This document shows positions 52,339 to 61,208 of a stretch of DNA of 64,000 bases, in pieces. Source of the DNA: Pseudomonas chlororaphis (GTDB taxonomy: Bacteria; Pseudomonadota; Gammaproteobacteria; Pseudomonadales; Pseudomonadaceae); NCBI RefSeq assembly GCF_001921865.1, contig NZ_MSCT01000016.1:62001-126000 (forward strand), in the 5' to 3' direction. Within the stretch, counting starts at the first letter, position 1. Each line of letters starts with the position of its first letter. A model generated the notes under the pieces. It was not told where the DNA came from. It saw only the letters and a program-made list of their open reading frames with translations, and did no database searches. A program made the position numbers and the translations under genes.

Positions 52339-54120
52339 ATGACTACAGGCAGTGCTCTGTACATCCCGCCTTATAAGGCAGACGACCAGGATGTGGTCGT
52401 CGAACTCAATAACCGTTTTGGCCCTGAGGCATTCACCGCCCAGGCCACCCGCACCGGCATGCCGGTACTGTGGGTTACCCGCGCCAAACTCGTCGAAGTC
52501 CTGACCTTCCTGCGCAACCTGCCCAAGCCGTACGTCATGCTCTATGACCTGCATGGCGTGGACGAGCGTCTGCGCACCAAGCGCCAGGGGCTGCCAGGCG
52601 CCGACTTCAGCGTGTTCTACCACCTGCTGTCGATCGAACGTAATAGTGACGTAATGATCAAGGTCGCCTTGTCCGAGAGCGACCTCAGCTTGCCGACCGT
52701 GACCGGTATCTGGCCGAACGCCAACTGGTACGAGCGTGAAGTCTGGGACATGTTCGGCATCGACTTCGCCGGCCACCCTCACCTGTCGCGCATCATGATG
52801 CCGCCGACCTGGGAAGGTCACCCGCTGCGCAAGGACTTCCCGGCGCGCGCCACCGAGTTCGATCCGTTCAGCCTGAACCTGGCCAAGCAACAGTTGGAAG
52901 AAGAGGCCGCGCGCTTCAAGCCGGAAGACTGGGGCATGAAGCGCTCCGGCGCCAACGAGGACTACATGTTCCTCAACCTGGGCCCGAACCACCCTTCGGC
53001 CCACGGTGCCTTCCGGATCATCCTGCAGCTGGACGGTGAAGAAATCGTCGACTGCGTACCGGACATTGGCTACCACCACCGTGGCGCCGAGAAGATGGCC
53101 GAGCGTCAGTCCTGGCACAGCTTCATCCCCTACACCGACCGTATCGATTACCTCGGCGGCGTGATGAACAACCTGCCGTACGTGCTCTCGGTCGAGAAAC
53201 TGGCCGGGATCAAGGTACCGGAGAAGGTCGACGTCATCCGCATCATGATGGCCGAGTTCTTCCGGATCACCAGCCACCTGCTGTTCCTGGGGACCTACAT
53301 CCAGGACGTCGGCGCCATGACCCCGGTGTTCTTCACCTTCACCGACCGCCAGAAGGCGTACACGGTGATCGAAGCCATTACCGGTTTCCGCCTGCACCCG
53401 GCCTGGTACCGCATCGGTGGCGTCGCCCACGACCTGCCGCGCGGCTGGGACAAACTGGTGAAAGACTTCGTCGAATGGCTGCCCAAGCGCCTCGACGAGT
53501 ACACCAAGGCCGCCTTGCAGAACAGCATCCTCAAGGGTCGTACCATCGGCGTCGCGGCCTACAACACCAAAGAGGCCCTGGAATGGGGCGTTACCGGTGC
53601 CGGCCTGCGTTCCACCGGTTGTGATTTCGACCTGCGCAAAGCGCGCCCGTACTCCGGCTACGAGAACTTCGAGTTCGAAGTGCCGCTGGCGGCCAACGGC
53701 GATGCCTATGACCGTTGCATGGTCCGCGTCGAAGAGATGCGCCAGAGCATCAAGATCATCGACCAGTGCCTGCGCAACATGCCGGAAGGCCCGTACAAGG
53801 CGGATCACCCGCTGACCACGCCGCCGCCGAAAGAACGCACGCTGCAGCACATCGAGACCCTGATCACGCACTTCCTGCAGGTTTCGTGGGGCCCGGTCAT
53901 GCCGGCCAACGAGTCCTTCCAGATGATCGAAGCGACCAAGGGCATCAACAGTTATTACCTGACGAGCGACGGCGGCACCATGAGCTATCGCACCCGGATC
54001 CGTACCCCAAGCTACGCCCACCTGCAGCAGATCCCTTCGGTGATCCGCGGCAGCATGGTCGCGGACTTGATCGCGTACCTGGGTAGTATCGACTTCGTTA
54101 TGGCCGACGTGGACCGCTAA
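52339..54120 (+). CDS. nuoC: NADH-quinone oxidoreductase fused subunit C/D
   Basis: A 593-residue natural fusion of the 30-kDa (about 1-190) and 49-kDa (about 210-593) subunits, as in E. coli. The C part carries WYEREVWDMFGIDFAGHPHL; the D part carries LGPNHPSAHGAFRIILQLDG, DIGYHHRGAEKMAER and the C-terminal GGTMSYRTRIRTPSYAHLQQ near the quinone site. It has 71 bp to nuoB, without a strong Shine-Dalgarno, and 2 bp to nuoE. Confidence 0.97.
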   Translation: MTTGSALYIPPYKADDQDVVVELNNRFGPEAFTAQATRTGMPVLWVTRAKLVEVLTFLRNLPKPYVMLYDLHGVDERLRTKRQGLPGADFSVFYHLLSIERNSDVMIKVALSESDLSLPTVTGIWPNANWYEREVWDMFGIDFAGHPHLSRIMMPPTWEGHPLRKDFPARATEFDPFSLNLAKQQLEEEAARFKPEDWGMKRSGANEDYMFLNLGPNHPSAHGAFRIILQLDGEEIVDCVPDIGYHHRGAEKMAERQSWHSFIPYTDRIDYLGGVMNNLPYVLSVEKLAGIKVPEKVDVIRIMMAEFFRITSHLLFLGTYIQDVGAMTPVFFTFTDRQKAYTVIEAITGFRLHPAWYRIGGVAHDLPRGWDKLVKDFVEWLPKRLDEYTKAALQNSILKGRTIGVAAYNTKEALEWGVTGAGLRSTGCDFDLRKARPYSGYENFEFEVPLAANGDAYDRCMVRVEEMRQSIKIIDQCLRNMPEGPYKADHPLTTPPPKERTLQHIETLITHFLQVSWGPVMPANESFQMIEATKGINSYYLTSDGGTMSYRTRIRTPSYAHLQQIPSVIRGSMVADLIAYLGSIDFVMADVDR

Positions 54121-54122
54121 GC

Positions 54123-54620
54123 ATGAACAGCACGCTTATCCAGACAGACCGTTTCGCCCTGAGCGAAACCGAGCGCTCGGCCATCGAGCACGAGCTGCAT
54201 CACTACGAAGACCCGCGCGCGGCGTCGATCGAAGCCCTGAAGATCGTCCAGAAGGAACGTGGCTGGGTGCCTGACGGCGCGCTCTATGCCATCGGCGAGA
54301 TCCTCGGCATCCCGGCCAGCGACGTAGAAGGCGTGGCGACGTTCTACAGCCAGATCTTCCGTCAACCGGTCGGCCGCCACATCATCCGCGTCTGCGACAG
54401 CATGGTCTGCTACATCGGCGGCCACGAGTCCGTGGTCGGCCAGATCCAGAGCGAGCTGGGCATCGGCCTCGGCCAGACCACCGCCGACGGCCGCTTCACC
54501 CTGCTGCCGGTGTGCTGCCTGGGCAACTGCGACAAGGCCCCGGCGCTGATGATCGACGACGACACTTTCGGCGACGTGCAGCCAGCTGGCGTGGCCAAGC
54601 TGTTGGAGGGCTACGTATGA
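54123..54620 (+). CDS. nuoE: NADH-quinone oxidoreductase subunit E
   Basis: A 165-residue thioredoxin-like subunit with the 2Fe-2S cluster N1a. The four Cys ligands are in RVCDSMVCYIGG and PVCCLGNCDKAPALMID. The helical N-terminal part (ASIEALKIVQKERGWVPDGA) contacts NuoF. It overlaps nuoF by four bases (ATGA). Confidence 0.97.
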   Translation: MNSTLIQTDRFALSETERSAIEHELHHYEDPRAASIEALKIVQKERGWVPDGALYAIGEILGIPASDVEGVATFYSQIFRQPVGRHIIRVCDSMVCYIGGHESVVGQIQSELGIGLGQTTADGRFTLLPVCCLGNCDKAPALMIDDDTFGDVQPAGVAKLLEGYV

Positions 54621-55972
54621 CCCTGACATCCTTTGGCCCGGCCAACCGCATCCAGCGCAGCCCGGAAACCCACCCGCTGACTTGGCGCCTGCGCGACGAC
54701 GGCGAGCCGGTATGGCTCGACGAGTACCAGGCCAAGAACGGCTACGCCGCGGCACGCAAGGCCTTCGCCGACCTGTCCCAGGACGACATCGTCCAGACCG
54801 TCAAGGACGCTGGCCTCAAGGGTCGCGGCGGCGCGGGCTTCCCCACTGGCGTGAAGTGGGGCCTGATGCCCAAAGACGAATCCATGAACATCCGCTACCT
54901 GCTGTGCAACGCGGATGAAATGGAGCCCAACACCTGGAAGGACCGCATGCTGATGGAGCAACTGCCCCATCTGCTGATCGAAGGCATGCTGATCAGCGCC
55001 CGCGCGCTGAAAACCTACCGCGGCTACATCTTCCTGCGCGGCGAGTACACCACTGCCGCCAAGCACCTCAACCGTGCCGTGGAAGAAGCCAAGGCCGCAG
55101 GCCTCTTGGGCAAGAACATCCTGGGCTCGGGCTTCGATTTCGAGCTGTTCGTGCACACCGGCGCCGGGCGTTACATCTGCGGTGAAGAAACCGCGCTGAT
55201 CAACTCCCTCGAAGGTCGCCGCGCCAACCCGCGCTCCAAGCCGCCCTTCCCTGCCGCCGTCGGCGTGTGGGGCAAGCCGACCTGCGTGAACAACGTCGAG
55301 ACCCTGTGCAACGTGCCGGCGATCATCGGCGACGGCGTGGACTGGTACAAATCCCTCGCTCGCGAAGGCAGCGAAGACCACGGCACCAAGCTGATGGGCT
55401 TCTCCGGCAAAGTGAAGAACCCTGGCCTGTGGGAGCTGCCGTTCGGCGTGACCGCGCGCGAGCTGTTCGAGGACTACGCCGGCGGCATGCGCGACGGCTT
55501 CAAGCTCAAGTGCTGGCAGCCAGGCGGCGCCGGTACCGGTTTCCTGTTGCCGGAACACCTAGACGCCCAGATGTACGCCGGCGGCATCGCCAAGGTGGGC
55601 ACCCGCATGGGCACCGGCCTGGCCATGGCGGTGGACGACAGCGTCAACATGGTGTCGCTGCTGCGCAACATGGAGCAGTTCTTCGCCCGCGAATCCTGCG
55701 GCTTCTGCACCCCGTGCCGCGATGGCTTGCCATGGAGCGTCAAGCTGCTGATGGCGATCGAGAAAGGCGAAGGCCAGCCCGGCGACATCGAGACGCTGCT
55801 GGGCCTGGTCGGCTTCCTCGGCCCAGGCAAGACCTTCTGTGCTCACGCACCGGGTGCCGTGGAGCCGTTGGGCAGCGCCATCAAATACTTCCGTCCGGAG
55901 TTCGAAGCCGGCATCGCGCCTACCAGCGCTGCCGTCCCGCCTCTGGCAAGGCCGATCGTAGTCGGCGCGTAA
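54617..55972 (+). CDS. nuoF: NADH-quinone oxidoreductase subunit F
   Basis: A 451-residue subunit that binds NADH and FMN and cluster N3. GLKGRGGAGFPTGVKWGLMP is the nucleotide loop, GAGRYICGEETALINSLEG the FMN part, and ESCGFCTPCRDGLPW with a later Cys in KTFCAHAPGA the 4Fe-4S ligands. The start lies in the nuoE stop; a longer frame upstream is out of family. It is followed by a hairpin and a 134-bp gap, the longest inside this operon. Confidence 0.97.
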   Translation: MTLTSFGPANRIQRSPETHPLTWRLRDDGEPVWLDEYQAKNGYAAARKAFADLSQDDIVQTVKDAGLKGRGGAGFPTGVKWGLMPKDESMNIRYLLCNADEMEPNTWKDRMLMEQLPHLLIEGMLISARALKTYRGYIFLRGEYTTAAKHLNRAVEEAKAAGLLGKNILGSGFDFELFVHTGAGRYICGEETALINSLEGRRANPRSKPPFPAAVGVWGKPTCVNNVETLCNVPAIIGDGVDWYKSLAREGSEDHGTKLMGFSGKVKNPGLWELPFGVTARELFEDYAGGMRDGFKLKCWQPGGAGTGFLLPEHLDAQMYAGGIAKVGTRMGTGLAMAVDDSVNMVSLLRNMEQFFARESCGFCTPCRDGLPWSVKLLMAIEKGEGQPGDIETLLGLVGFLGPGKTFCAHAPGAVEPLGSAIKYFRPEFEAGIAPTSAAVPPLARPIVVGA

Positions 55973-55981
55973 CGCTTAAAG

Positions 55982-56010
55982 AAGCGAAGGGTCCGTGCCC
56001 TTCGCTTTTC
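55982..56010 (+). terminator. Hairpin between nuoF and nuoG (possible attenuator)
   Basis: AAGCGAAGGG and CCCTTCGCTT form a perfect 10-bp stem with loop TCCGTG, ending in TTTTC. It has the form of a weak intrinsic terminator, inside an operon whose genes otherwise overlap or nearly touch. It may cap an upstream mRNA or reduce read-through. Confidence 0.55.
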
Positions 56011-56106
56011 GTGTGATGACGCCGCGCGCGGCTGTTTTGATTCACGCGAAAACGAGATTCCATTAGCCACGCCCGCTGACACCGGGCCAACGAAGAACTT
56101 TGAACC

Positions 56107-58821
56107 ATGGCCACTATCCACGTAGACGGCAAAGCGCTCGAAGTCGATGGGGCAGACAACCTGTTACAGGCATGTCTGTCGCTAGGCCTCGACATCCCTT
56201 ACTTCTGCTGGCACCCCGCTCTCGGTAGCGTCGGTGCCTGTCGCCAGTGCGCGGTCAAGCAGTACACCGACGAGAACGACACCCGCGGTCGCATCGTCAT
56301 GTCCTGCATGACTCCCGCCACCGACAACACCTGGATCTCCATCGACGATGAAGAATCCAAGGCCTTCCGCGCCAGCGTCGTCGAATGGCTGATGACCAAC
56401 CACCCGCACGACTGCCCGGTCTGCGAGGAAGGCGGTCACTGCCACCTGCAAGACATGACGGTGATGACCGGCCACAACGAGCGCCGTTATCGCTTCACCA
56501 AGCGCACCCACCAGAACCAGGAACTCGGCCCGTTCATCGCTCACGAGATGAACCGCTGCATCGCCTGCTACCGCTGCGTGCGTTTCTACAAGGACTATGC
56601 CGGCGGCACCGACCTGGGTGTATACGGCGCCCACGACAACGTGTACTTCGGTCGCGTCGAAAGCGGCACCCTGGAAAGCGAGTTCTCCGGCAACCTCACC
56701 GAGGTCTGCCCGACCGGTGTGTTCACCGACAAGACCCACTCCGAACGCTACAACCGCAAGTGGGACATGCAGTTCTCGCCGAGCATCTGCCATGGCTGCT
56801 CCAGCGGTTGCAACATCTCCCCGGGCGAGCGCTACGGCGAACTGCGGCGCATCGAGAACCGCTACAACGGTTCGGTGAACCAGTACTTCCTGTGCGACCG
56901 CGGCCGCTTCGGCTACGGCTACGTCAACCGCGAAGACCGCCCGCGCCAGCCGCTGCTGGACAACGGCACCAAGCTGAGCCTGGACCAGGCGCTGGACAAG
57001 GCCGCCGACCTGCTGCGCGGTCGCAATATCGTCGGCATCGGCTCGCCCCGCGCCAGCCTCGAAAGCAACTACGCCCTGCGTGAGCTGGTCGGCGCCGAGC
57101 ACTTCTACTCCGGCATCGAAGCCGCCGAGCTGGAGCGCATTCGCCTGGTCCTGCAAGTGCTGAACGACAGCCCGCTGCCCGTACCGACCCTGCGCGACAT
57201 CGAAGACCACGACGCGGTGTTCGTCCTCGGCGAAGACCTGACCCAGACCGCCGCCCGCATGGCCCTCGCCCTGCGCCAGTCGGTCAAGGGCAAGGCCGAA
57301 GACATGGCCGAGGCCATGCGCGTTCAACCGTGGCTCGACGCCGCGGTGAAAAACATCGGCCAGCACGCGCTGAACCCGCTGTTTATCGCGACCCTGGCTG
57401 AAACCAAGCTCGACGACGTCGCCGAGGAGTGTGTACACGCCGCTCCCGACGACCTGGCGCGCATCGGTTTCGCCGTGGCCCACGCCCTGGACGCCAGCGC
57501 CCCGGCCGTCGAAGGCCTGGACGCCGAAGCCCAGGAGCTGGCCAAGCGCATCGCCGACGCCCTGCTCACGGCCAAGCGCCCGCTGATCGTCGCCGGCACC
57601 TCCCTGGGTTCCAAGGCACTGATCGAAGCGGCCGCCAACATCGCCAAGGCCCTGAAGCTGCGCGAGAAGAACGGCTCCATCAGCCTGATCGTGCCTGAGG
57701 CCAACAGCCTCGGCCTGGCCATGCTCGGTGGCGAATCGGTGGACGCGGCCCTGCAAGCGGTAATCTCCGGCAGCGCCGACGCCATCGTCGTGCTGGAAAA
57801 CGATCTGTACACCCGCACCGACGCCGCTCAAGTCGACGCCGCGCTGAATGCCGCGAAAGTGCTGATTGTCGCCGACCACCAGAAGACCGCCACCAGCGAT
57901 CGCGCGCACCTGGTTCTGCCAGCGGCGAGCTTCGCCGAAGGCGACGGCACCCTGGTCAGCCAGGAAGGCCGTGCCCAGCGCTTCTTCCAGGTGTTCGATC
58001 CGACCTACATGGACGCCAGCATCCTGGTTCGCGAAGGCTGGCGCTGGCTGCATGCCCTGCGCGCCACCCTGCTGAACAAACCGGTGGACTGGACCCAGCT
58101 GGACCACGTCACCGCCGCCTGTGCCCAGAGCACCGCGCAACTGGCGCGCATCGTCGATGCCGCACCGTCGGCGTCGTTCCGCATCAAGGGCCTGAAACTG
58201 GCCCGCGAACCGCTGCGCTACAGCGGCCGTACCGCCATGCGCGCCGACATCAGCGTGCATGAACCGCGTACCCCGCAAGACAAGGACACCGCGTTCGCCT
58301 TCTCCATGGAAGGTTACTCGGGCTCCGCCGAACCGCGCTCCCAAGTGCCGTTCGCCTGGTCGCCGGGCTGGAACTCGCCGCAAGCCTGGAACAAGTTCCA
58401 GGACGAAGTCGGCGGTCACCTGCGCGCCGGCGATCCAGGCACCCGCCTGATCGAAAGCCAGGGCGACCGCCTCGGCTGGTTCGCCAGCGTGCCACGCGCC
58501 TTCTCCCCGGCCCAGGGCACCTGGCAAGCCGTGCCGTTCTACCACCTGTTCGGCAGCGAAGAGAACTCTTCCAAAGCCGCTCCGGTCCAGGAACGCATTC
58601 CGGCCGCCTACGTTTCCCTGGCCAAGTCCGAGGCCGATCGCCTGGGCGTCAACGATGGCGCGCTGCTGGCGCTGAACGTGGCGGGCCAGACCCTGCGTCT
58701 GCCGTTGCGCATCAACGAAGAACTGGGCGCTGGCCTGGTGGCCCTGCCGGCCGGCCTGGCAGGCATTCCGCCGGCGATCTTTGGCAAATCCGTTGACGGT
58801 CTGCAGGAGGCAGCGCAATGA
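56107..58821 (+). CDS. nuoG: NADH-quinone oxidoreductase subunit G
   Basis: A 904-residue subunit of the NADH arm. The N-terminal ferredoxin domain has IPYFCWHPALGSVGACRQCA (N1b); CPVCEEGGHCHLQDM with the preceding His gives N5; MNRCIACYRCVRFYKDYAGG gives N4; CHGCSSGCNISPGERYGELR is the site for the extra cluster N7. The remainder is a molybdopterin-oxidoreductase fold without cofactor. Only a weak GAAG precedes the ATG. Overlaps nuoH by four bases. Confidence 0.97.
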   Translation: MATIHVDGKALEVDGADNLLQACLSLGLDIPYFCWHPALGSVGACRQCAVKQYTDENDTRGRIVMSCMTPATDNTWISIDDEESKAFRASVVEWLMTNHPHDCPVCEEGGHCHLQDMTVMTGHNERRYRFTKRTHQNQELGPFIAHEMNRCIACYRCVRFYKDYAGGTDLGVYGAHDNVYFGRVESGTLESEFSGNLTEVCPTGVFTDKTHSERYNRKWDMQFSPSICHGCSSGCNISPGERYGELRRIENRYNGSVNQYFLCDRGRFGYGYVNREDRPRQPLLDNGTKLSLDQALDKAADLLRGRNIVGIGSPRASLESNYALRELVGAEHFYSGIEAAELERIRLVLQVLNDSPLPVPTLRDIEDHDAVFVLGEDLTQTAARMALALRQSVKGKAEDMAEAMRVQPWLDAAVKNIGQHALNPLFIATLAETKLDDVAEECVHAAPDDLARIGFAVAHALDASAPAVEGLDAEAQELAKRIADALLTAKRPLIVAGTSLGSKALIEAAANIAKALKLREKNGSISLIVPEANSLGLAMLGGESVDAALQAVISGSADAIVVLENDLYTRTDAAQVDAALNAAKVLIVADHQKTATSDRAHLVLPAASFAEGDGTLVSQEGRAQRFFQVFDPTYMDASILVREGWRWLHALRATLLNKPVDWTQLDHVTAACAQSTAQLARIVDAAPSASFRIKGLKLAREPLRYSGRTAMRADISVHEPRTPQDKDTAFAFSMEGYSGSAEPRSQVPFAWSPGWNSPQAWNKFQDEVGGHLRAGDPGTRLIESQGDRLGWFASVPRAFSPAQGTWQAVPFYHLFGSEENSSKAAPVQERIPAAYVSLAKSEADRLGVNDGALLALNVAGQTLRLPLRINEELGAGLVALPAGLAGIPPAIFGKSVDGLQEAAQ

Positions 58822-59825
58822 CCTGGTTCACCCCTGAAGTGATTGACGTGATCCTGGCGGTCGTCAAGGCCCTGGTCATCATGCTCGCCGTCGTGGTCGC
58901 AGGCGCCCTGCTCAGCTTCGTCGAGCGTCGTCTGCTGGGCTGGTGGCAGGACCGCTACGGTCCGAACCGCGTCGGCCCGTTCGGCATGTTCCAGATCGCC
59001 GCCGACATGCTGAAGATGTTCTTCAAGGAAGACTGGACCCCGCCGTTTGCCGACAAGGTGATCTTCACCCTGGCGCCGGTCGTGGCCATGAGCGCCTTGC
59101 TGATCGCGTTCGCGATCATCCCGATCACCCCGACCTGGGGTGTGGCGGACCTGAACATCGGCCTGCTGTTCTTCTTCGCCATGGCCGGCCTTTCGGTCTA
59201 CGCGGTGCTGTTCGCCGGCTGGTCGAGCAACAACAAGTTCGCCCTGCTGGGCAGCCTGCGTGCCTCGGCCCAGACCGTGTCCTATGAAGTGTTCATGGGC
59301 CTGGCGCTGATGGGCATCGTGGTCCAGGTCGGTTCGTTCAACATGCGTGACATCGTCGAGTACCAGGCGCAGAACCTGTGGTTCATCATTCCGCAGTTCT
59401 TCGGCTTCTGTACCTTCTTCATCGCTGGCGTGGCCGTGACTCACCGTCACCCGTTCGACCAGCCGGAAGCGGAACAGGAACTGGCCGACGGTTACCACAT
59501 TGAATACGCCGGCATGAAATGGGGCATGTTCTTCGTTGGCGAATACATCGGCATCATCCTGATCTCGGCGTTGCTGGTCACCCTGTTCTTCGGTGGCTGG
59601 CACGGTCCGTTCGGCATCCTGCCGCAACTGTCCTTCGTCTGGTTCGCCCTGAAGACCGCGTTCTTCATCATGCTGTTCATCCTGCTGCGCGCCTCTATCC
59701 CGCGCCCGCGTTATGACCAGGTGATGGACTTCAGCTGGAAATTCTGCCTGCCGCTGACCCTGATCAATTTGCTGGTGACTGCTGCGCTTGTGTTGTTGAA
59801 CACGCCAGCAGGCGCGGTTCAGTGA
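58818..59825 (+). CDS. nuoH: NADH-quinone oxidoreductase subunit H
   Basis: A 335-residue membrane subunit with about eight helices, bridging the quinone pocket and the proton-pumping arm. Family marks are RRLLGWWQDRYGPNRVGPFG, AGWSSNNKFALLGSLRASAQ, and PFDQPEAEQELADGYHIEYA, the acidic loop near the quinone site. Overlaps nuoG (ATGA). Eleven bases separate it from nuoI. Confidence 0.97.
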   Translation: MTWFTPEVIDVILAVVKALVIMLAVVVAGALLSFVERRLLGWWQDRYGPNRVGPFGMFQIAADMLKMFFKEDWTPPFADKVIFTLAPVVAMSALLIAFAIIPITPTWGVADLNIGLLFFFAMAGLSVYAVLFAGWSSNNKFALLGSLRASAQTVSYEVFMGLALMGIVVQVGSFNMRDIVEYQAQNLWFIIPQFFGFCTFFIAGVAVTHRHPFDQPEAEQELADGYHIEYAGMKWGMFFVGEYIGIILISALLVTLFFGGWHGPFGILPQLSFVWFALKTAFFIMLFILLRASIPRPRYDQVMDFSWKFCLPLTLINLLVTAALVLLNTPAGAVQ

Positions 59826-59836
59826 GGATTTGACCC

Positions 59837-60385
59837 ATGTTCAAATATATTGGCGACATCGTTAAGGGTACCGGTACCCAACTGCGCAGCCTGGTGATGG
59901 TCTTCGGCCATGGCTTTCGCAAGCGCGACACCCTGCAATACCCGGAAGAGCCGGTCTACCTGCCGCCACGCTACCGTGGCCGTATCGTATTGACCCGCGA
60001 CCCCGACGGCGAAGAGCGTTGCGTAGCCTGCAACCTGTGCGCCGTGGCGTGCCCGGTGGGTTGCATCTCGCTGCAGAAAGCTGAAACCGAAGACGGTCGC
60101 TGGTACCCGGACTTCTTCCGCATCAACTTCTCGCGTTGCATCTTTTGCGGCCTCTGCGAGGAAGCCTGCCCGACCACCGCGATCCAGCTCACGCCGGATT
60201 TCGAGATGGCCGAGTTCAAACGTCAGGACCTGGTTTACGAGAAAGAAGATCTGCTGATCTCCGGCCCCGGAAAGAACCCTGATTACAACTTCTATCGTGT
60301 TGCAGGTATGGCCATTGCCGGTAAGCCCAAAGGCGCCGCGCAAAACGAAGCCGAGCCGATCAACGTGAAGAGCTTGCTGCCTTAA
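59837..60385 (+). CDS. nuoI: NADH-quinone oxidoreductase subunit I
   Basis: A 182-residue 8Fe ferredoxin-like subunit with clusters N6a and N6b. Both motifs are intact: ERCVACNLCAVACPVGCISL and SRCIFCGLCEEACPTTAIQL. The N-terminal amphipathic helix ties it to the membrane arm. Nine bases separate it from nuoJ. Confidence 0.97.
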   Translation: MFKYIGDIVKGTGTQLRSLVMVFGHGFRKRDTLQYPEEPVYLPPRYRGRIVLTRDPDGEERCVACNLCAVACPVGCISLQKAETEDGRWYPDFFRINFSRCIFCGLCEEACPTTAIQLTPDFEMAEFKRQDLVYEKEDLLISGPGKNPDYNFYRVAGMAIAGKPKGAAQNEAEPINVKSLLP

Positions 60386-60394
60386 GGAAGAAAG

Positions 60395-60895
60395 ATGGAA
60401 TTCGCTTTCTATTTCGCGTCAGGTGTCGCCGTTGTCTCCACGCTGCGCGTGGTCACCAACACCAACCCTGTACACGCCCTGCTCTACCTGATCATTTCGC
60501 TGATCGCCGTGGCGATGACGTTCTTCAGCCTTGGCGCGCCGTTCGCCGGTGTGCTGGAAGTGATCGCCTATGCCGGCGCCATCATGGTGCTGTTCGTGTT
60601 CGTGGTGATGATGCTGAACCTGGGGCCTGCCTCGGTCCAGCAGGAACGCATCTGGCTCAAGCCGGGGATCTGGGTCGGGCCGGTGATTCTCGCCGCCCTG
60701 CTGCTGGTCGAACTGCTGTACGTGCTGTTCAGCCACCAGAGCGGTGCCGGTATCGGTCAAACCACCGTGGACGCCAAGGCCGTGGGCATCAGCCTGTTCG
60801 GACCTTACCTGCTGGTGGTCGAACTCGCCTCGATGCTGCTGCTCGCCGCAGCCGTCACGGCGTTCCACCTGGGCCGCAACGAGGCGAAGGAGTAA
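60395..60895 (+). CDS. nuoJ: NADH-quinone oxidoreductase subunit J
   Basis: A 166-residue subunit with five helices. TM3 in VLEVIAYAGAIMVLFVFVVM carries the pi-bulge region important for coupling. The N-terminus MEFAFYFASGVAVVSTLRVV and length are normal. Four bases separate it from nuoK. Confidence 0.96.
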   Translation: MEFAFYFASGVAVVSTLRVVTNTNPVHALLYLIISLIAVAMTFFSLGAPFAGVLEVIAYAGAIMVLFVFVVMMLNLGPASVQQERIWLKPGIWVGPVILAALLLVELLYVLFSHQSGAGIGQTTVDAKAVGISLFGPYLLVVELASMLLLAAAVTAFHLGRNEAKE

Positions 60896-60899
60896 CTCT

Positions 60900-61208
60900 A
60901 TGCCTGCTATCCCCTTGGAACATGGCCTGGCTGTCGCCGGCATCCTGTTCTGCCTCGGTCTGGTCGGCCTGATGGTCCGCCGCAACATTCTCTTCGTATT
61001 GATGAGCCTGGAAGTGATGATGAACGCCTCTGCACTGGCCTTCATCGTCGCGGGCGCCCGCTGGGCGCAGCCGGATGGACAAGTCATGTTCATCCTGGTG
61101 ATCAGCCTGGCAGCCGCCGAGGCCAGTATTGGCCTGGCGATCCTGCTGCAGCTGTATCGCCGCTTCCACACTCTCGATATCGACGCTGCCAGCGAGATGC
61201 GCGGATGA
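60900..61208 (+). CDS. nuoK: NADH-quinone oxidoreductase subunit K
   Basis: A 102-residue three-helix subunit. Both membrane glutamates of the E-channel are there: LMSLEVMMNASALAFI (TM2) and LAAAEASIGLAILLQLYRR (TM3). The ATG at 60900 follows the nuoJ stop by four bases; upstream in-frame codons lie inside nuoJ and are not used. Overlaps nuoL (ATGA). Confidence 0.96.
   Translation: MPAIPLEHGLAVAGILFCLGLVGLMVRRNILFVLMSLEVMMNASALAFIVAGARWAQPDGQVMFILVISLAAAEASIGLAILLQLYRRFHTLDIDAASEMRG

Noticed and set aside
52231..54021. A 596-codon open frame antisense to nuoC/D, and similar long antisense frames opposite nuoG (56182-58818), nuoJ-L (60419-62686), idh (40150-42075) and purB (44617-46134)
   Set aside because: They mirror highly expressed, high-GC genes whose third-position bias keeps the opposite frame open. 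Their proteins are low-complexity (rich in Gly, Val, Gln, His, Asp) and match no family, while the sense frames are unmistakable.
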